NCBI GenBank assembly: GCA_023374045.1
Contig: CM041781.1
Location: 142,096,982-142,160,981 of the forward strand
Length of the DNA stretch: 64,000 nucleotides
Direction of reading: 5' to 3'
Origin: Limonium bicolor
Taxonomy: Eukaryota; Streptophyta; Magnoliopsida; Caryophyllales; Plumbaginaceae
Shown here: piece by piece, positions 35,505 through 47,003 of the stretch
Numbering within the stretch: position 1 is the stretch's first letter
Layout: the number at the start of each line of letters is the position of its first letter
Notes under the pieces: model-generated
Seen by the model: only the letters and a program-made list of their open reading frames with translations
Database searches by the model: none
Told to the model about the DNA's origin: nothing
Program-made: the position numbers and the translations under genes

Positions 35505-37087
35505 TGGGTTAACATTGGAATTGATGAGACTAATAAAGTTGATTAAGTGATGGACCAATAAGGTTAAAAGGAACTCGTTCCTACAAAATTAGTAGAGGTA
35601 TTAAGGTTAGTATTGCACATCTGAGAATTTATATACACATATAGGTATATAAATATTGGTGGATTGAAGGTTAGGAGAGTATGAACATATATGTTCTTGT
35701 AACATTAAATCGGTGGGAACATACTTGTATAAGATATGGATACGTGTGTGTACATAATAGTTAACATGGGAGTTTGTGAAATTATTATGTTATATATATA
35801 GTAAATGTTAGATGATTTGTCAAGGGGACTACTGTAATATAAGTATGACGTTGGAACCTCAATATATTATATATATATTTATTTATAATTAGAGGATTGA
35901 AATAATTGATTTAATAGTTTAGAATCAGTAATGGTTGTTGTATTATAAGACTTGTGAGGACTTATACATAAATATACGCATGTGTATATAGTTGGAAGTC
36001 TAATTAAGAGAGTTACATATGGAAGCGAAATGTCTAGGAGATAATTAAGTTATTAACTTGCCCGGCTACTATGCTATAGGATCTAGATAGTTGGAGGTGT
36101 TCGACGGTTTAGGCGAGCATCGTTTTGAGAGCTAGCCAATCTCCAGGTGTACGGTACAGTTCTTCTTGTGACCTACTTGCTAACGAGTTGTCCCTCGGCT
36201 TGTGTGCTATTTGTTTATGTGTGCCGACTAAACAAGATAAAGCATGCAACCGGAACATTATGTTTATTGCATTGTTGTGTGATGTTTGGAAACTAACACA
36301 ACCTACCATGAGAACTTACTAACCAACGTTTAGTAAGGAATTGAGTGAGACTAAGGATCGCTCCCTAATATTAGTTTGTTAATAACCGAAAGCGGTTTAA
36401 CCAACAAACATTGTCTTGAGACTTCTACTAACTGGAATTTAAGGGGGGAGTGAGGAACCCGGGACTGACTCCGGTCATGCATGCTAAGGAAAAAGGGGGT
36501 CGGTATCTATAGCAGATCTGACTTCCGCTTAAGGACTTGTCTTCGGACTTGTTGCCTAGGGTTGGTTGCCGCTCAGCTACATTGGACATACAGTCCAAGG
36601 TAGGAGGCATTAAGATGGTGCGGTAGGATCACCTAAATCCTAAATTATAAGTAAGTTGTTTATTCAACTAGTGGAGTTAATAGCTCATTGGCTAGGGTCG
36701 CTTTTGAACCGACAAAATAAACATTGAGATAGATACAATCATTTCTATTTAAAGAGTGGTTTGTATTCTAAGATTAAGATAAGGTTTGAGATGAGTTGCA
36801 ACCATTCCATTTTAAAGGATGGTTTGTATTATAAGACTAAGATAAGCTACATCCATTCCTTTTTAAAGGATGGTTGTTTCTAAGACTAAGATAAGACTAA
36901 GATTGAGGTAAGATAAGGATGGACTAAGATTAAGAGGAAACATAACTTAAGGAGTTAAATAATAAACTCTCTAATTAAGGGAACGCATTTAAGTCGTTCA
37001 TTATGTTTGAACTTTGATTGTTCATATTTGGATTGTTGTTTACTGCACTTTCTATTATGTTGTGCATCTAATCAACCTCCATGCTAT

Positions 37088-37184
37088 CGACAATTAGTCG
37101 TCGTAGCCACGTTAGCTTAGGGGCCATGAGAGGATCGTACCAGCATTCGTGCTGACCCCCTTGGGGGCTGTTTTTACTACACAG
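37088..37184 (+). other. Conserved 3'-LTR hairpin block with acceptor-like CAG (X, first copy)
   Basis: CGACAATTAGTCGTCG, CGTACCAGC and GTGCTGACCCCCTTGGGGGC are followed by TTTTTACTACACAG. The layout matches G, H, S1 and S2 although the surrounding X LTR sequence is largely different. Confidence 0.6.
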
Positions 37185-37487
37185 GTGAACGTCAGGAGGC
37201 AGCCTTTGCGAGAGTAAGAAGGGGTACACGTGTTACAGGTTAAGTGTGGCCTACGAGTTGTGCATGTACTCTCGTATGGCATTTTGAGTTAGTAAGATGT
37301 ATAGGATGTGAGGGGATTGTAAGAAGGATATGTATTTGGTTAAGATTGGTATGTACTAATGTTCGGTATATTCTGTCAATCAGACCGTGGCAAGGTCCTG
37401 GAGTGTATTGAATTCCGCTGTGACATTTATATATATGTTGTTAAGTTGTGAAACCACATTTGGATTGAGATGGGGTGTTACAAAAAG

Positions 37488-37499
37488 TGGTATCAGAGC
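37488..37499 (+). other. Primer-binding site of X, copy A
   Basis: TGGTATCAGAGC lies five bases after the LTR end, the initiator tRNA-Met type. GCTCTGAT follows within 20 bases and can pair back to it. Confidence 0.9.
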
Positions 37500-39432
37500 G
37501 TAGTTACGCTCTGATGACAGGAATTACCGAACTTAGGGGAATATTGAGGTTGAGTTTGAGTTATGGGTTAAGGGTTGAGAGATAGGGCGTGAGGTGCTTT
37601 AGTTAGGACTTCCCGGTGTTTACCGGATATCCATAGTACCTAAACCCGCCCTCCACATCCCTAACCTTGAATACGTGGAACAAACGCCAGAGAGAAGTAA
37701 GTCTTCTCTTACTCGGGAAAAACCCGATCTGGCAGTTAGTTAACAGTAAGCAATACGAGAAACATCTTGTTGAACAACTGTTTATGAGAACTTGAACGTT
37801 TTAATTGGAGCGCAACATGGAAATAGGCGCTGCCAATGGAATTCTACCAATAAGAGAACGGAGATTACCGGTAACATGGGTCGACATGCTACGCAGTCGA
37901 GTTACACCGCAACACAAATATTAGGAAAAGCACTACGAGTGCAATGGATAAGAAAAGATAAGCGACATGAGTACTGGACATTGGTCCGAATGAGCATGAC
38001 AGTGAGATAATACAAAGCATGAGAGTTAAGATTACCGGAAAGTCCAGTTAGAAACGGGAACTCCAAACCCCATACAATGAGAAAAGTTACAAACCTGGCT
38101 GACATAGCGCAGACGACAGTAAAAACTCATACAAATGGTATACCGAGTTAGGACTACAACGTAGTGCCTGAAGGAGAATCATTACTTAGTAACCCCGACA
38201 TAATACGTGGAAATGGGAGCAAGGATTAAGGCATAAGAGAATAACAAGGGGTTCTCTCAGAAAGAGGAACGCCCTGATAAGTGACAGTACTGTCAAACCA
38301 ACCAGGAAACTACCGGATGGCTAGTTATCCAAAACAAGAGAACATCTAAGGAGTCTCGAGGACTACCAAATACAGAAAATCAGGTTGAAGTACCACTACT
38401 GACGCGCACATTACCGGTAGCCCATCTTGCATGGCGCACTTGCCATAGCAAGTGCTACCACGGTTAAGCTACACGGAAAGCCATCATGGAGAGATAAAAG
38501 AACACTACAGTCATAATACATATTAATACCGGATTGTAAATCCATAAGAACGAGAGAATAAGACCTTGGAAAGGCCTGACAGCTTGACCATGATAAGATG
38601 AGTCGAGACACCAGTCAGCAGGGAGCTGAACTTGGACGCAATGCTAAATGGTATAAAATTTTAGCAACAGTACAACCTACTACAACAACAACATACAAGG
38701 AATGTATTAAGAGATACAATGAAGGCAGTCGACAGAACGAGTTCCAGCAGGAACGGGATAGAACTCCCAAGATGACCATTAAGAATACCAATAACAACAA
38801 TCTTCGTTGAATATGTCAGTAAACCCCGAAAACAGGGACAGAGGGAATAAACTTAAGCAGTAATATACCAAGGATTAAAGACATACAACCCCGAGAGAGG
38901 AAAGCTCAGAGGACTACCCCCACAGAGCGGGCATAGTCGAGCCGAACAAACTGGTGAACGACGGTTAGCATTACTACCTAACTCATTAACACCCGAGTAT
39001 GATTAATCATTGACAGGTGGTGAAGCCAATGAAAGTTGAACACAACATTGAGATGGAGACACATGTTAGCTAGGATAAATCCAACAGAGACACAGTAAGG
39101 CCAATGCTTAATACAAATACATTCTATGTGATCGAGAGTATCGTTGTAGACACCGAATAATGTCGGGTTACCTGAGTGAACTTCCATAGTGGGAAGCAGG
39201 ATGCAACAACTTACCATGAAATCCAATACCACATCAAATGATGTAACCTGATATATAATGGAGTACAAAGAACTAGTATTTATGAAGTTAATTTACTAAT
39301 CAGCTAGAGTACAAACAGTGAACCGACCATCGGCTCTCACTCAAAAGAAAATTAAACACTAAGGAGTTAATGACAAATGAGTTAGCAAAACAATCACAAA
39401 TGAATTATAAGAGCTCTTATGTATTTCCATGG

Positions 39433-39625
39433 GACTATTGTTGTGTGCAGGTGGCTTTGTGAAATTCAGTGTTTAATTTTGTCATTTAAAGGCCTAAGAG
39501 CCATGGGACTATTGTTGTGTGTAGGTGGCTATGTGAAATTCCGTGTTTAAATTATGTCATTTAAGGGCCTAAGAGCCATGTCATTTAAGGGCCTAAGTGC
39601 CAAGCAATTTAAGGTTTATGCAATT
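39433..39625 (+). repeat. LTR-like module inside X internal region, copy A
   Basis: A GTGCAGGT..GGCT..GTGAAATTCAGTGTTTA stretch occurs twice in tandem (about 75 bases each). It is followed by TTTAAGGGCCTAAGAGCC and TTTAAGGGCCTAAGTGCC, then GCAATTTAA. The same string occurs once in the G (44945-45040), H (29250-29340), S2 and S1 LTRs. Weaker similarity to S2 seems to continue to about 39800. Confidence 0.75.
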
Positions 39626-41859
39626 GTATTGTGAATTGAAGTAGTTGGAGTGTAATATGTGTGTTGTGAATGCCCACTAAGGACGTGACTAACTTGGGTT
39701 GATTTGAGGAGAAAATCTATGCATTTGGGCATGATAATATAGTAGAGAAGTCATGGCGAAATTTGTATAGAAACCAAGGGTATTAAGTGTTAAGTGAGTT
39801 ACTATGACCTAGGACTTACTAGGGATCATTAAAGGATAATTGAGTAAAAATGAGTGAACTAAGGTGTACTTATGAGATAGAATGACCTATAATTTAACTG
39901 TGGAGGAATTGCCAGAATGGGCACCAGTGAGAATAGAGAGATAATACGATTGACAGGGGCGGAGAACAACCACTCCTTTTAGGGTGGGGATACCTCTCCT
40001 TGTTGTGAGGCCTATGAGTGGGGATGAACCCCTCAAAATGGGCTTTCACCTGTTAGAGATGGAATACTATTATTAGAAAATGAAAACCGTAAACCTTGAA
40101 GTATCCTTGGAACATTCCAGTTAAATATATAAATAAGGAAGACTACAAAGATATACCATATATCCAACACCAGGATTTAGGAATCAGTAATCGTCAGAGA
40201 TAAACATTGTGAGTGCACAATATGGCACACCAAGTGACCAATGCTCAGAAGAGCTTGTGACTCACTGGACGACTTTTTTCCGTAACCAGTAAATTACATG
40301 GTAAATAACATCATAAATGATGGAAGGATGTGAGAGATATTAACCTACTTGTGAACCCAAAATTGAAGCGAAACACCTTCATATTAAGAGATAACGATTC
40401 TATGGCACGGTACGGCAACTGCTATACACCCGAAATTAAAGAACTCCCAGTGTGTTTACACCAGGAAAGGAGTGAATATCAGATAATATGTTAGAATAAA
40501 TGATTAAGTAGTTGCACCATCAATGGACAACAAAGTAAGGCCAACTACCACAGTAGCAGAGGTCGTGAGAACAATACCTATATAAGTGGAATAAGTCTTG
40601 GTGAGCAAAAGAGCGACCATTATGTATAAACCGTCAAATATTGACACTGAGGCAATTAGATTTATGAGCTGAAACCAATATGAGAGAGGAAATGATGGTA
40701 GACGAACTATGCGTTAACGCCAGTAGTCTAGACCATGTGAGGTAAGATTTCATAGGAAGCACTCTGCCATTCCTTAAGGAACTGGAAGTGCATTACTAGT
40801 AGATCAAACATGAGAAACAAGATAATAGGCTCTGTGGAAAGAGACCTCAGTCACTAAAGGATCGAGTCCAGAAAGAAGCTAGAACATATCATATCCAAGA
40901 ACACAGTAAATGAATTTCCCTTTATTAAGTTCAAGAAAAACAATAAGTGTTATTATGGAACGATGAAAGAGGAGATCGACAACAGAATACTTCATAATTA
41001 GCAATAGCTAAATGTGTGACGGACACTACGAGTTTACTAAAGCGAGACGTGGGACGACTGCACCCCATAGGGGCTTGCAGGCCTGACGGGCTCATTTAGG
41101 AGTTAGTCGGGTAAGTAGTATGTACCAGTAAGGTACCCCATGCATGTAGCCAAGTGGTGTAAGGAACACGGGAAGTAGTCGACTCCGTACCATGGTCAAC
41201 GACCCAAGAGCAGTCAAGAGCAGCTACTACCAGAAACAGTCAAAGGGAAGAAATTCAGTTGAACCAACAACACAAAGGAATCAGAGAACAAATAATTAAG
41301 GACTATGGAGTGCAAAGAGCACAGATTGTTAAGTACAGACATTGAACATGTCTTAAGACGTTAGAGATTAAACTGTAAAGCGCAATAAGCACTAAACAGT
41401 AGTTTCAGATTAAGAATCATGTTGAGAGAACACTAAGAATATGAACGTTAGATCTTCAGGGAGAATGGATAGACGAGTTACAACTCATTAAGGCCGTGTA
41501 TATATAAAGATAACACGTGTCCACTTAGAGACTAATATTCCTAAAACTGTAAGGAGGCAGAAGGATATACAATACTATAAAAGGATAAGAAAGGCAAACT
41601 AAGCCTAAGGTTATCAGAGTTGCGCAGCGAAAGCTAGCAGATCAGTACCTTTGAGATTAGACCAAACTATGTTAAAAAAATGTATGACTACCGTTAAGAA
41701 TCCTCGATACAGAGACTAAGCCATTAACAGAGTTATGACCCTCTGATCGAATTATAAGTGAGATAGATGACATGGAAGCTAGAATGCTTGGTGAGAATTA
41801 GACATCTTGAACCTATGTTCAAGGATTATATAATGTTGATTACGTTGGCGTAATCCATT

Positions 41860-41874
41860 TTAAGGGGGGTAGAG
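41860..41874 (+). other. Second, internal PPT-like motif of X, copy A
   Basis: TTAAGGGGGGTAGAG is preceded by the inverted repeat GATTACG..CGTAATC. It lies 1.1 kb before the true PPT. Confidence 0.65.
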
Positions 41875-42989
41875 CGAAAACCGCTTAGCGTATGTTTATG
41901 TACTTAGTACGTAAACTACGGTGTGCATAGCACAAAATAATTTGAGAATTTGTTTCACGTAAACATTTTGAGATTAATTATGGTTATTGCGCACAGAAGA
42001 TGCGAATACCATACATATTAAGTACCTATCTTGTTAACTCCGGTGTGAGTACAAGTTAAGAGAATTAGTGAAGAGGATTAAGGAGACTTAAGAATATATG
42101 AGATATGAGTTGATATGAATCTATGTGTGAGATTAGAATAAGATAACACTATGAGATATTACTCGATATGAGTATGAGTTAGGAAATAGTAATGCTATGA
42201 GGTATAAGATGGTGAGAATTGTTATGAGACTGATATAGAACTTAGTAGGAATGAGAATCATGAGGTAATGGTTAAGAGATGAATTGGAATGATTGATGGA
42301 CTGAGTCCACGCCTTGGAGATCTATTGATTATGACTAGAAATACTAAAAAGATAGAAAATTGAAATGAGTGAATTACTTGATGTTTGAAAATGACGTGGG
42401 AGGTGGAACTTGATTTTATAGGGATCAAGGGAAACCGAACACAAATTGGGGAAGGAATAGTAGAAGGAATGGATAGATATATGATGCTGATCTTCATCCC
42501 TTCCAGTAGTCCAATTAAATTAAAAGAAGGCGTAGAGGCGTTAGGATAAAACGAAATTGGAGTTGATTGTATTTTTAATAGAGAATTTTTCTCACATGAC
42601 CTTAAAAGGATTTCCTTTATACTACTTTCAGAAGTCGAGGACGAATGAGGCCATGAGCTGTCTTCGGACCGGTGACATGGGGAGAATAGAGTTGTTTTGT
42701 ATTATGGCCGATGAAGGCGAGGATGAATAAGCCTTTGTCTACGGACCGGTGACATGGGAGAATACGATGAAAATTATGTGATTGTTTTAATCATCAAAAG
42801 GAACAAAGGGAATTTTGAGTGCTATACATGCTTAAGCATGTTGTGTGATATTTGAGTATAAGTATATGACAAACCTAATGAGTCAATAAGTTTAAGTACA
42901 TATAAGCATGATCTATATGATCTATGGAATGAGATAAATCGTGTAATCTAATAAATAAGATGCATGGGAACTTTGGGGGCAAAGTTCGT

Positions 42990-43004
42990 TTAAGGGGGGT
43001 AGAT
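42990..43004 (+). other. Polypurine tract of X, copy A
   Basis: TTAAGGGGGGTAGAT lies directly before the LTR start TGAAATATCCC. Confidence 0.85.
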
Positions 43005-44606
43005 TGAAATATCCCAAACCTTAATTACATTAATTAATCATGAATTAACTAAATAAAAGTAATTAACGAGAGATTAAGGAATTAAATACCCTTAAATAAG
43101 TATAAAGGAATGATATAATATTTAATTAAACCCTAAAAGTTGTTAGGAAACATAAATGAAACCTAAAATGATGTTAAGGAGGTTTAGGAAAAAGAAATAA
43201 AATAAATGAAATAAAACGAAACGAATCGTTTTACCTCGAAAAACAAGTCACGAATATTTTAGAAGTGAAAACGAGATGGTAGACACCTTATAATATTATT
43301 TGGCTAATTTTAGAGGTATTGGAAAATTGGTTAAACAACCAGAATAAAAGACGTCGTGTTTCCACCTAAAATGGTGAAACGCAAACCAATTAGGAATTAA
43401 ATTATAACTAGTTAAATTTATAAATAACAATAATTGATATTGTCTTAAAATATAAATTTGGAATCATAAAATGGTTCGTCTCATTAAAGAGGACATAATG
43501 TGAAATACCCCAAACCTAGTTATGTTGTTTAAACACTAAAATAAGGTGTGGTAAGACTAAAAGAGTCTTAGAAACATTATTAAGCAATTTAAACCATAGA
43601 AACACAAAATGTGCTTTAAGGTCAATAAGAGCCAAAATGTGCTCTAAGCTTGGGATAAGCTTGGTTAAGACCTAATGAACTTACCAAGACCTTATTATAT
43701 ACTAATGAACATATTAAACCAATTAGAAAGAAAACCAAGCTTGAAAACAAGTTAAAACACAAAATGTGCTTTAAGGTGTCTTAAAGCACATTTTTGAAAA
43801 ATTGTCTTGTAAATGAGTTTTGAATGGCTAAATGTCCATCATTACTCTTTAATTAACATGTGTACTATGTAGTATCACATTTGGAAGTCTATATCAATGG
43901 GAAATCAAAATTTCACATCTATGTGCGTTGTTTTAGTGAATAGTAACTAAAATAAGCTAGTTTGTAACATATGTTTGTATAAGTAATTAAATTGGCCAAC
44001 AAAGACCAAACACCCCTAGATTACTAATGGCGGACAGTTATTATGAGGTGAGTCATCACCTTGTAAGTTAACAAAAAAATACAAATGATAAAGCAACTTA
44101 CTATTTGTTTTACTACTTAATATCTCTTAAAAGGCAAACTTATCTCATTCTCTCATTTCCCTCCTCATTTCCCACGGTTCCAAGCTCTCTTCTACCTCCT
44201 TCTTGTTCTTCATTCATGGTTTTGCAATAGTACCACCACCATTTTTCATCTTCAATCTCTTGTACCTCCTAGCTCACTTTGCCAAATCAAAAACAAAGAC
44301 CACAATTCTCTTAGTCTCATCAAGCTCTTCATTCCTATCTTCTCAAAATCCGAAGAGCTCCATTTCGGTGCCAAGAGGAATCACCATGGGAGGAGCTTGA
44401 GCTCATATTTTCACATATTGTTGTTCTCGTTTGCTTCTAGGTAAGGAAACTCAAAGAAAAATAACATTTCCTTCATGTTTGTGTGTTGTCCGAAAATCAC
44501 CATTGATGGTGTCCTTACCTTGCTTGTTTTTAGCTTCATTTGAATCTTCCAAGGGCTTGGTGGAGTCCTCTCTTGCTACATATCCAAACTCTCTTTCCAT
44601 TCCAAG

Positions 44607-44933
44607 GTAAAACAACCATCTTAATGCTTTAAAACAATATATGTAACTAGGGTTTACTATGAGATGAAGCATAAAGCTTGTATACTCATTATATCATTTG
44701 TATAATGTTTAGAAGTTGACAAGCAACTAAAAGCCTTGCCAATTTAGTCAAGGAACAAGAAAGAAGTTTGTGAGGAAAAGAGGTAAATATGCTAACCTAA
44801 TGTGGTTTAAAGTCTTAGGAGAAATGAGCTTATATTGCTTGTAAAAATGGTTTAAGGAGCTAATGGAAAAGGACTTAGAAGAATGCTCTCAAGGGCTTAG
44901 TAAAAGGCATATGTATTGTTGAGTGTATTTGCA
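44607..44933 (+). other. Candidate LTR intron (solo G LTR)
   Basis: Donor-like CCAAG/GTAAAAC and acceptor-like TATTTGCAG are 327 nt apart, as at 27229-27558. Confidence 0.3.
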
Positions 44934-45748
44934 GGTCAAAGGCAAATATATTGTGGAAATTCAGTGTTCAAGATTTATGCATCTTAAGGGCCTAAGAGCC
45001 ATGTTATTTAAGGGCCTAAGTGCCAAGCAATTTAAATTATGCACTATATTGTGATGTAGTGCTAAATGGGTGAAGTTTGTGTGTGAGAATGTGTTTGATG
45101 GATTTTAAGTGTTCTTGGTTGTTTAATGGTGAAAACAATGTGTTTTGGTTTAGTAATGTTCTAGGAGAACCTATGTCAAAATTTAGGTAATAAACAAGAA
45201 GTTCTAAGGGTTTAAAATGAGTTTGGTAAGTTAGGAAATGTTTAGAATGGTTAAGTGTTCAACTAGTGGAAGAAACATGCATTAAGTGTTTAAAGATGTA
45301 AAAAGGGCTTAGGCAATGTTCTAGAGGATTTAGAATGCAAAAGAATGTTTTGGGACTTTCAAGATCATGGTGAGATTGCATTTAGGACTTGTGTATTGTT
45401 AGTGAAAAAGGGATGAATTGATTTGTTGCATGGGAAGCTATAAACTTGTAAAGATGTCAAGGAGTTGTTTAGGAAGAAAAGATGCTTGGGAGATGATGTA
45501 GTAGTGGTGAGGAAACATTATTGGCATAGTGGTTATCATAGGTATGAAACACCACTTAGAAAACCAAGGAGAAAATATCATAAGTGTTAGGAATTTGGTA
45601 TGAAATGAGTAAGTGTTTAAGGAGATTGAAAAGGAGTTTCATGGATGTTGTATGAGGGTGTAAGTGTACCAAATGGTGTTAGAACACATTGGAGGCTTTA
45701 GGAGAAGTTTGGAGAGGATTTGACAATGTTTGGGCATATTCTGGTGGC

Positions 45749-46018
45749 GTCCGACCCAGGTGTCCGAACCAAGTTTTGGGTCGGACAGCCTCTGTTAGAC
45801 GCTAGTAAGATGTTCTGGAACTGTCCGACCCAGAGGACTTGGGTCGGACATGGTCGGACGTGAGTATGTCTAAGGCGGTAAATGTTCTGGAATGGTCCGA
45901 CCCAGAATGGTTGGGTCGGACATGGGTCGGACAAGTATATTTTTCAAACCCAAGAATCACTGGAAGGGTCCGACCCAGTTGGGTGGGTCGGACGGTGGGT
46001 CGGACGGTGAGTCGGACA
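45749..46018. repeat. Hairpin array, GGTCCGACCCAG type (solo G LTR), four units
   Basis: This is the same array as 32131-32398, with left arms GGTCCGACCCAG and one to three right arms GGGTCGGAC per unit. Unit 2's second right arm has lost a G (ATGGTCGGAC) and one arm of unit 4 is GAGTCGGAC. Confidence 0.9.
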
Positions 46019-46902
46019 AACCAAATTTAAAAAAAAAACAGTAAAGAATGTGGCAAATGTAGTTAACCCTAGAGGGTATAATGGAGGTAACCAAGGTTAA
46101 GTTGGGGCATTGAAACATGTCATATAATCATGTTAAACACTTAGTAAATTTGAAGTTAAGTAAATTAATTAACCACGTTAATTATCATGTATAGGAGTGA
46201 CCTACGGTGGAAATCAATCGAAGCAAGGACCAAGGTATGGTTTTCTTGCAGTCTGTTGCCTACCGGTTTACACCGGCTTGTGTGTTGTTTGTTTTTCTGT
46301 GTGTTTATGACCTTGTAAGATTTAAGTCATGTAATGAGTTTACAGTTCTTAAATATTATTGTATTGTTACGTATGACTCTCTCTTTCCTTGTGTGTGTCT
46401 AACAAGATTTAACCAATGTTGTGAATTGTTTATTGAGTTCAATGTTGAACTACTAACAAGTGCTAACGGGGGAAGTGAGGAGTCCGGTCTGTTCTGGCCC
46501 GCGTGTGAGTATGGGAGTCGATGTCAAAACCGGTTCGATTCTCTTGAATGCTATGGTTGTTTTCCATTTGGTTTCCAACCTTCCCTTTAGCTTAACCAAG
46601 GCTATTTTAGTGACTCACGTCGGGCCACAGGGGCATACTATGTGTTTGTTCGGTGTGCTTGGGTGACTATATCCGAGGCACCTTGTGTTAAGTTATCCGT
46701 TCAATCTAATAGGACGGTAACGAGTTATGTAACGAGCTTAGCATGAGTATGGCAACATTCTCTAGGCTCTCCATGGGAACTAATTGTATTGGTTCACTTC
46801 CTAAAAGGAATTGTTCTTGTTTGTTATGTGTGATGTTGTGTACAATACCCACGTATGATATATGTATATGTTGTGTGTTTTAAATGAATGCCATGTCATC
46901 AT

Positions 46903-47003
46903 GACAATTAGTTGCGCGTATCCCGGTAGCCGATGGGCTGCGCGTTACCATACCAGCCAAGGGTTGCTGACCCCCTCGGGGGCCTAATTTTCTTTTACTG
47001 CAG
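46903..47003 (+). other. Conserved 3'-LTR hairpin block with acceptor-like CAG (solo G LTR)
   Basis: This is the counterpart of 33291-33392, ending TTTTACTGCAG. Confidence 0.55.

Larger units (their letters stand above)
33747..37482 (+). repeat. First X LTR, 3' part (3.7 kb)
   Basis: This is the X LTR downstream of G's insertion point. Its first ~495 bases must lie left of the window, beyond G. It matches 47360-51084 and 62519-64000 closely and ends GGGGTGTTACA before the PBS. It contains a CT-rich leader-like tract (about 33960-34035), many AATTAGGGTTT-like AT-rich stretches, a TA microsatellite (35481-35504) and the conserved 3' block at 37088-37184. It has no GTCCG hairpin array. The small ORF at 34074-34280 recurs only because the LTR is repeated. 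Confidence 0.9.
37483..43004 (+). mobile_element. Element X internal region, copy A (5.5 kb, non-coding)
   Basis: It runs from the PBS (37488) to the PPT (43004). No frame shows Gag or Pol motifs and all ORFs are under 100 codons. It matches copy B (51085-62027) closely over its length, apart from a patch near 42440-42680, and R's internal region in several stretches. It contains an LTR-like module (39433-39625), an internal PPT (41860-41874) and a tandemly repeated stretch before the PPT (42630-42765, around GGACCGGTGACATGG). It looks like a non-autonomous, LARD-like centre. Confidence 0.85.

Noticed and set aside
37483..43004. Hidden gag or pol in the X internal region
   Set aside because: I looked for RT FIDD/YxDD, integrase HHCC and DD35E and a CCHC knuckle in the listed frames and saw none. 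A profile search could still find very old remains.
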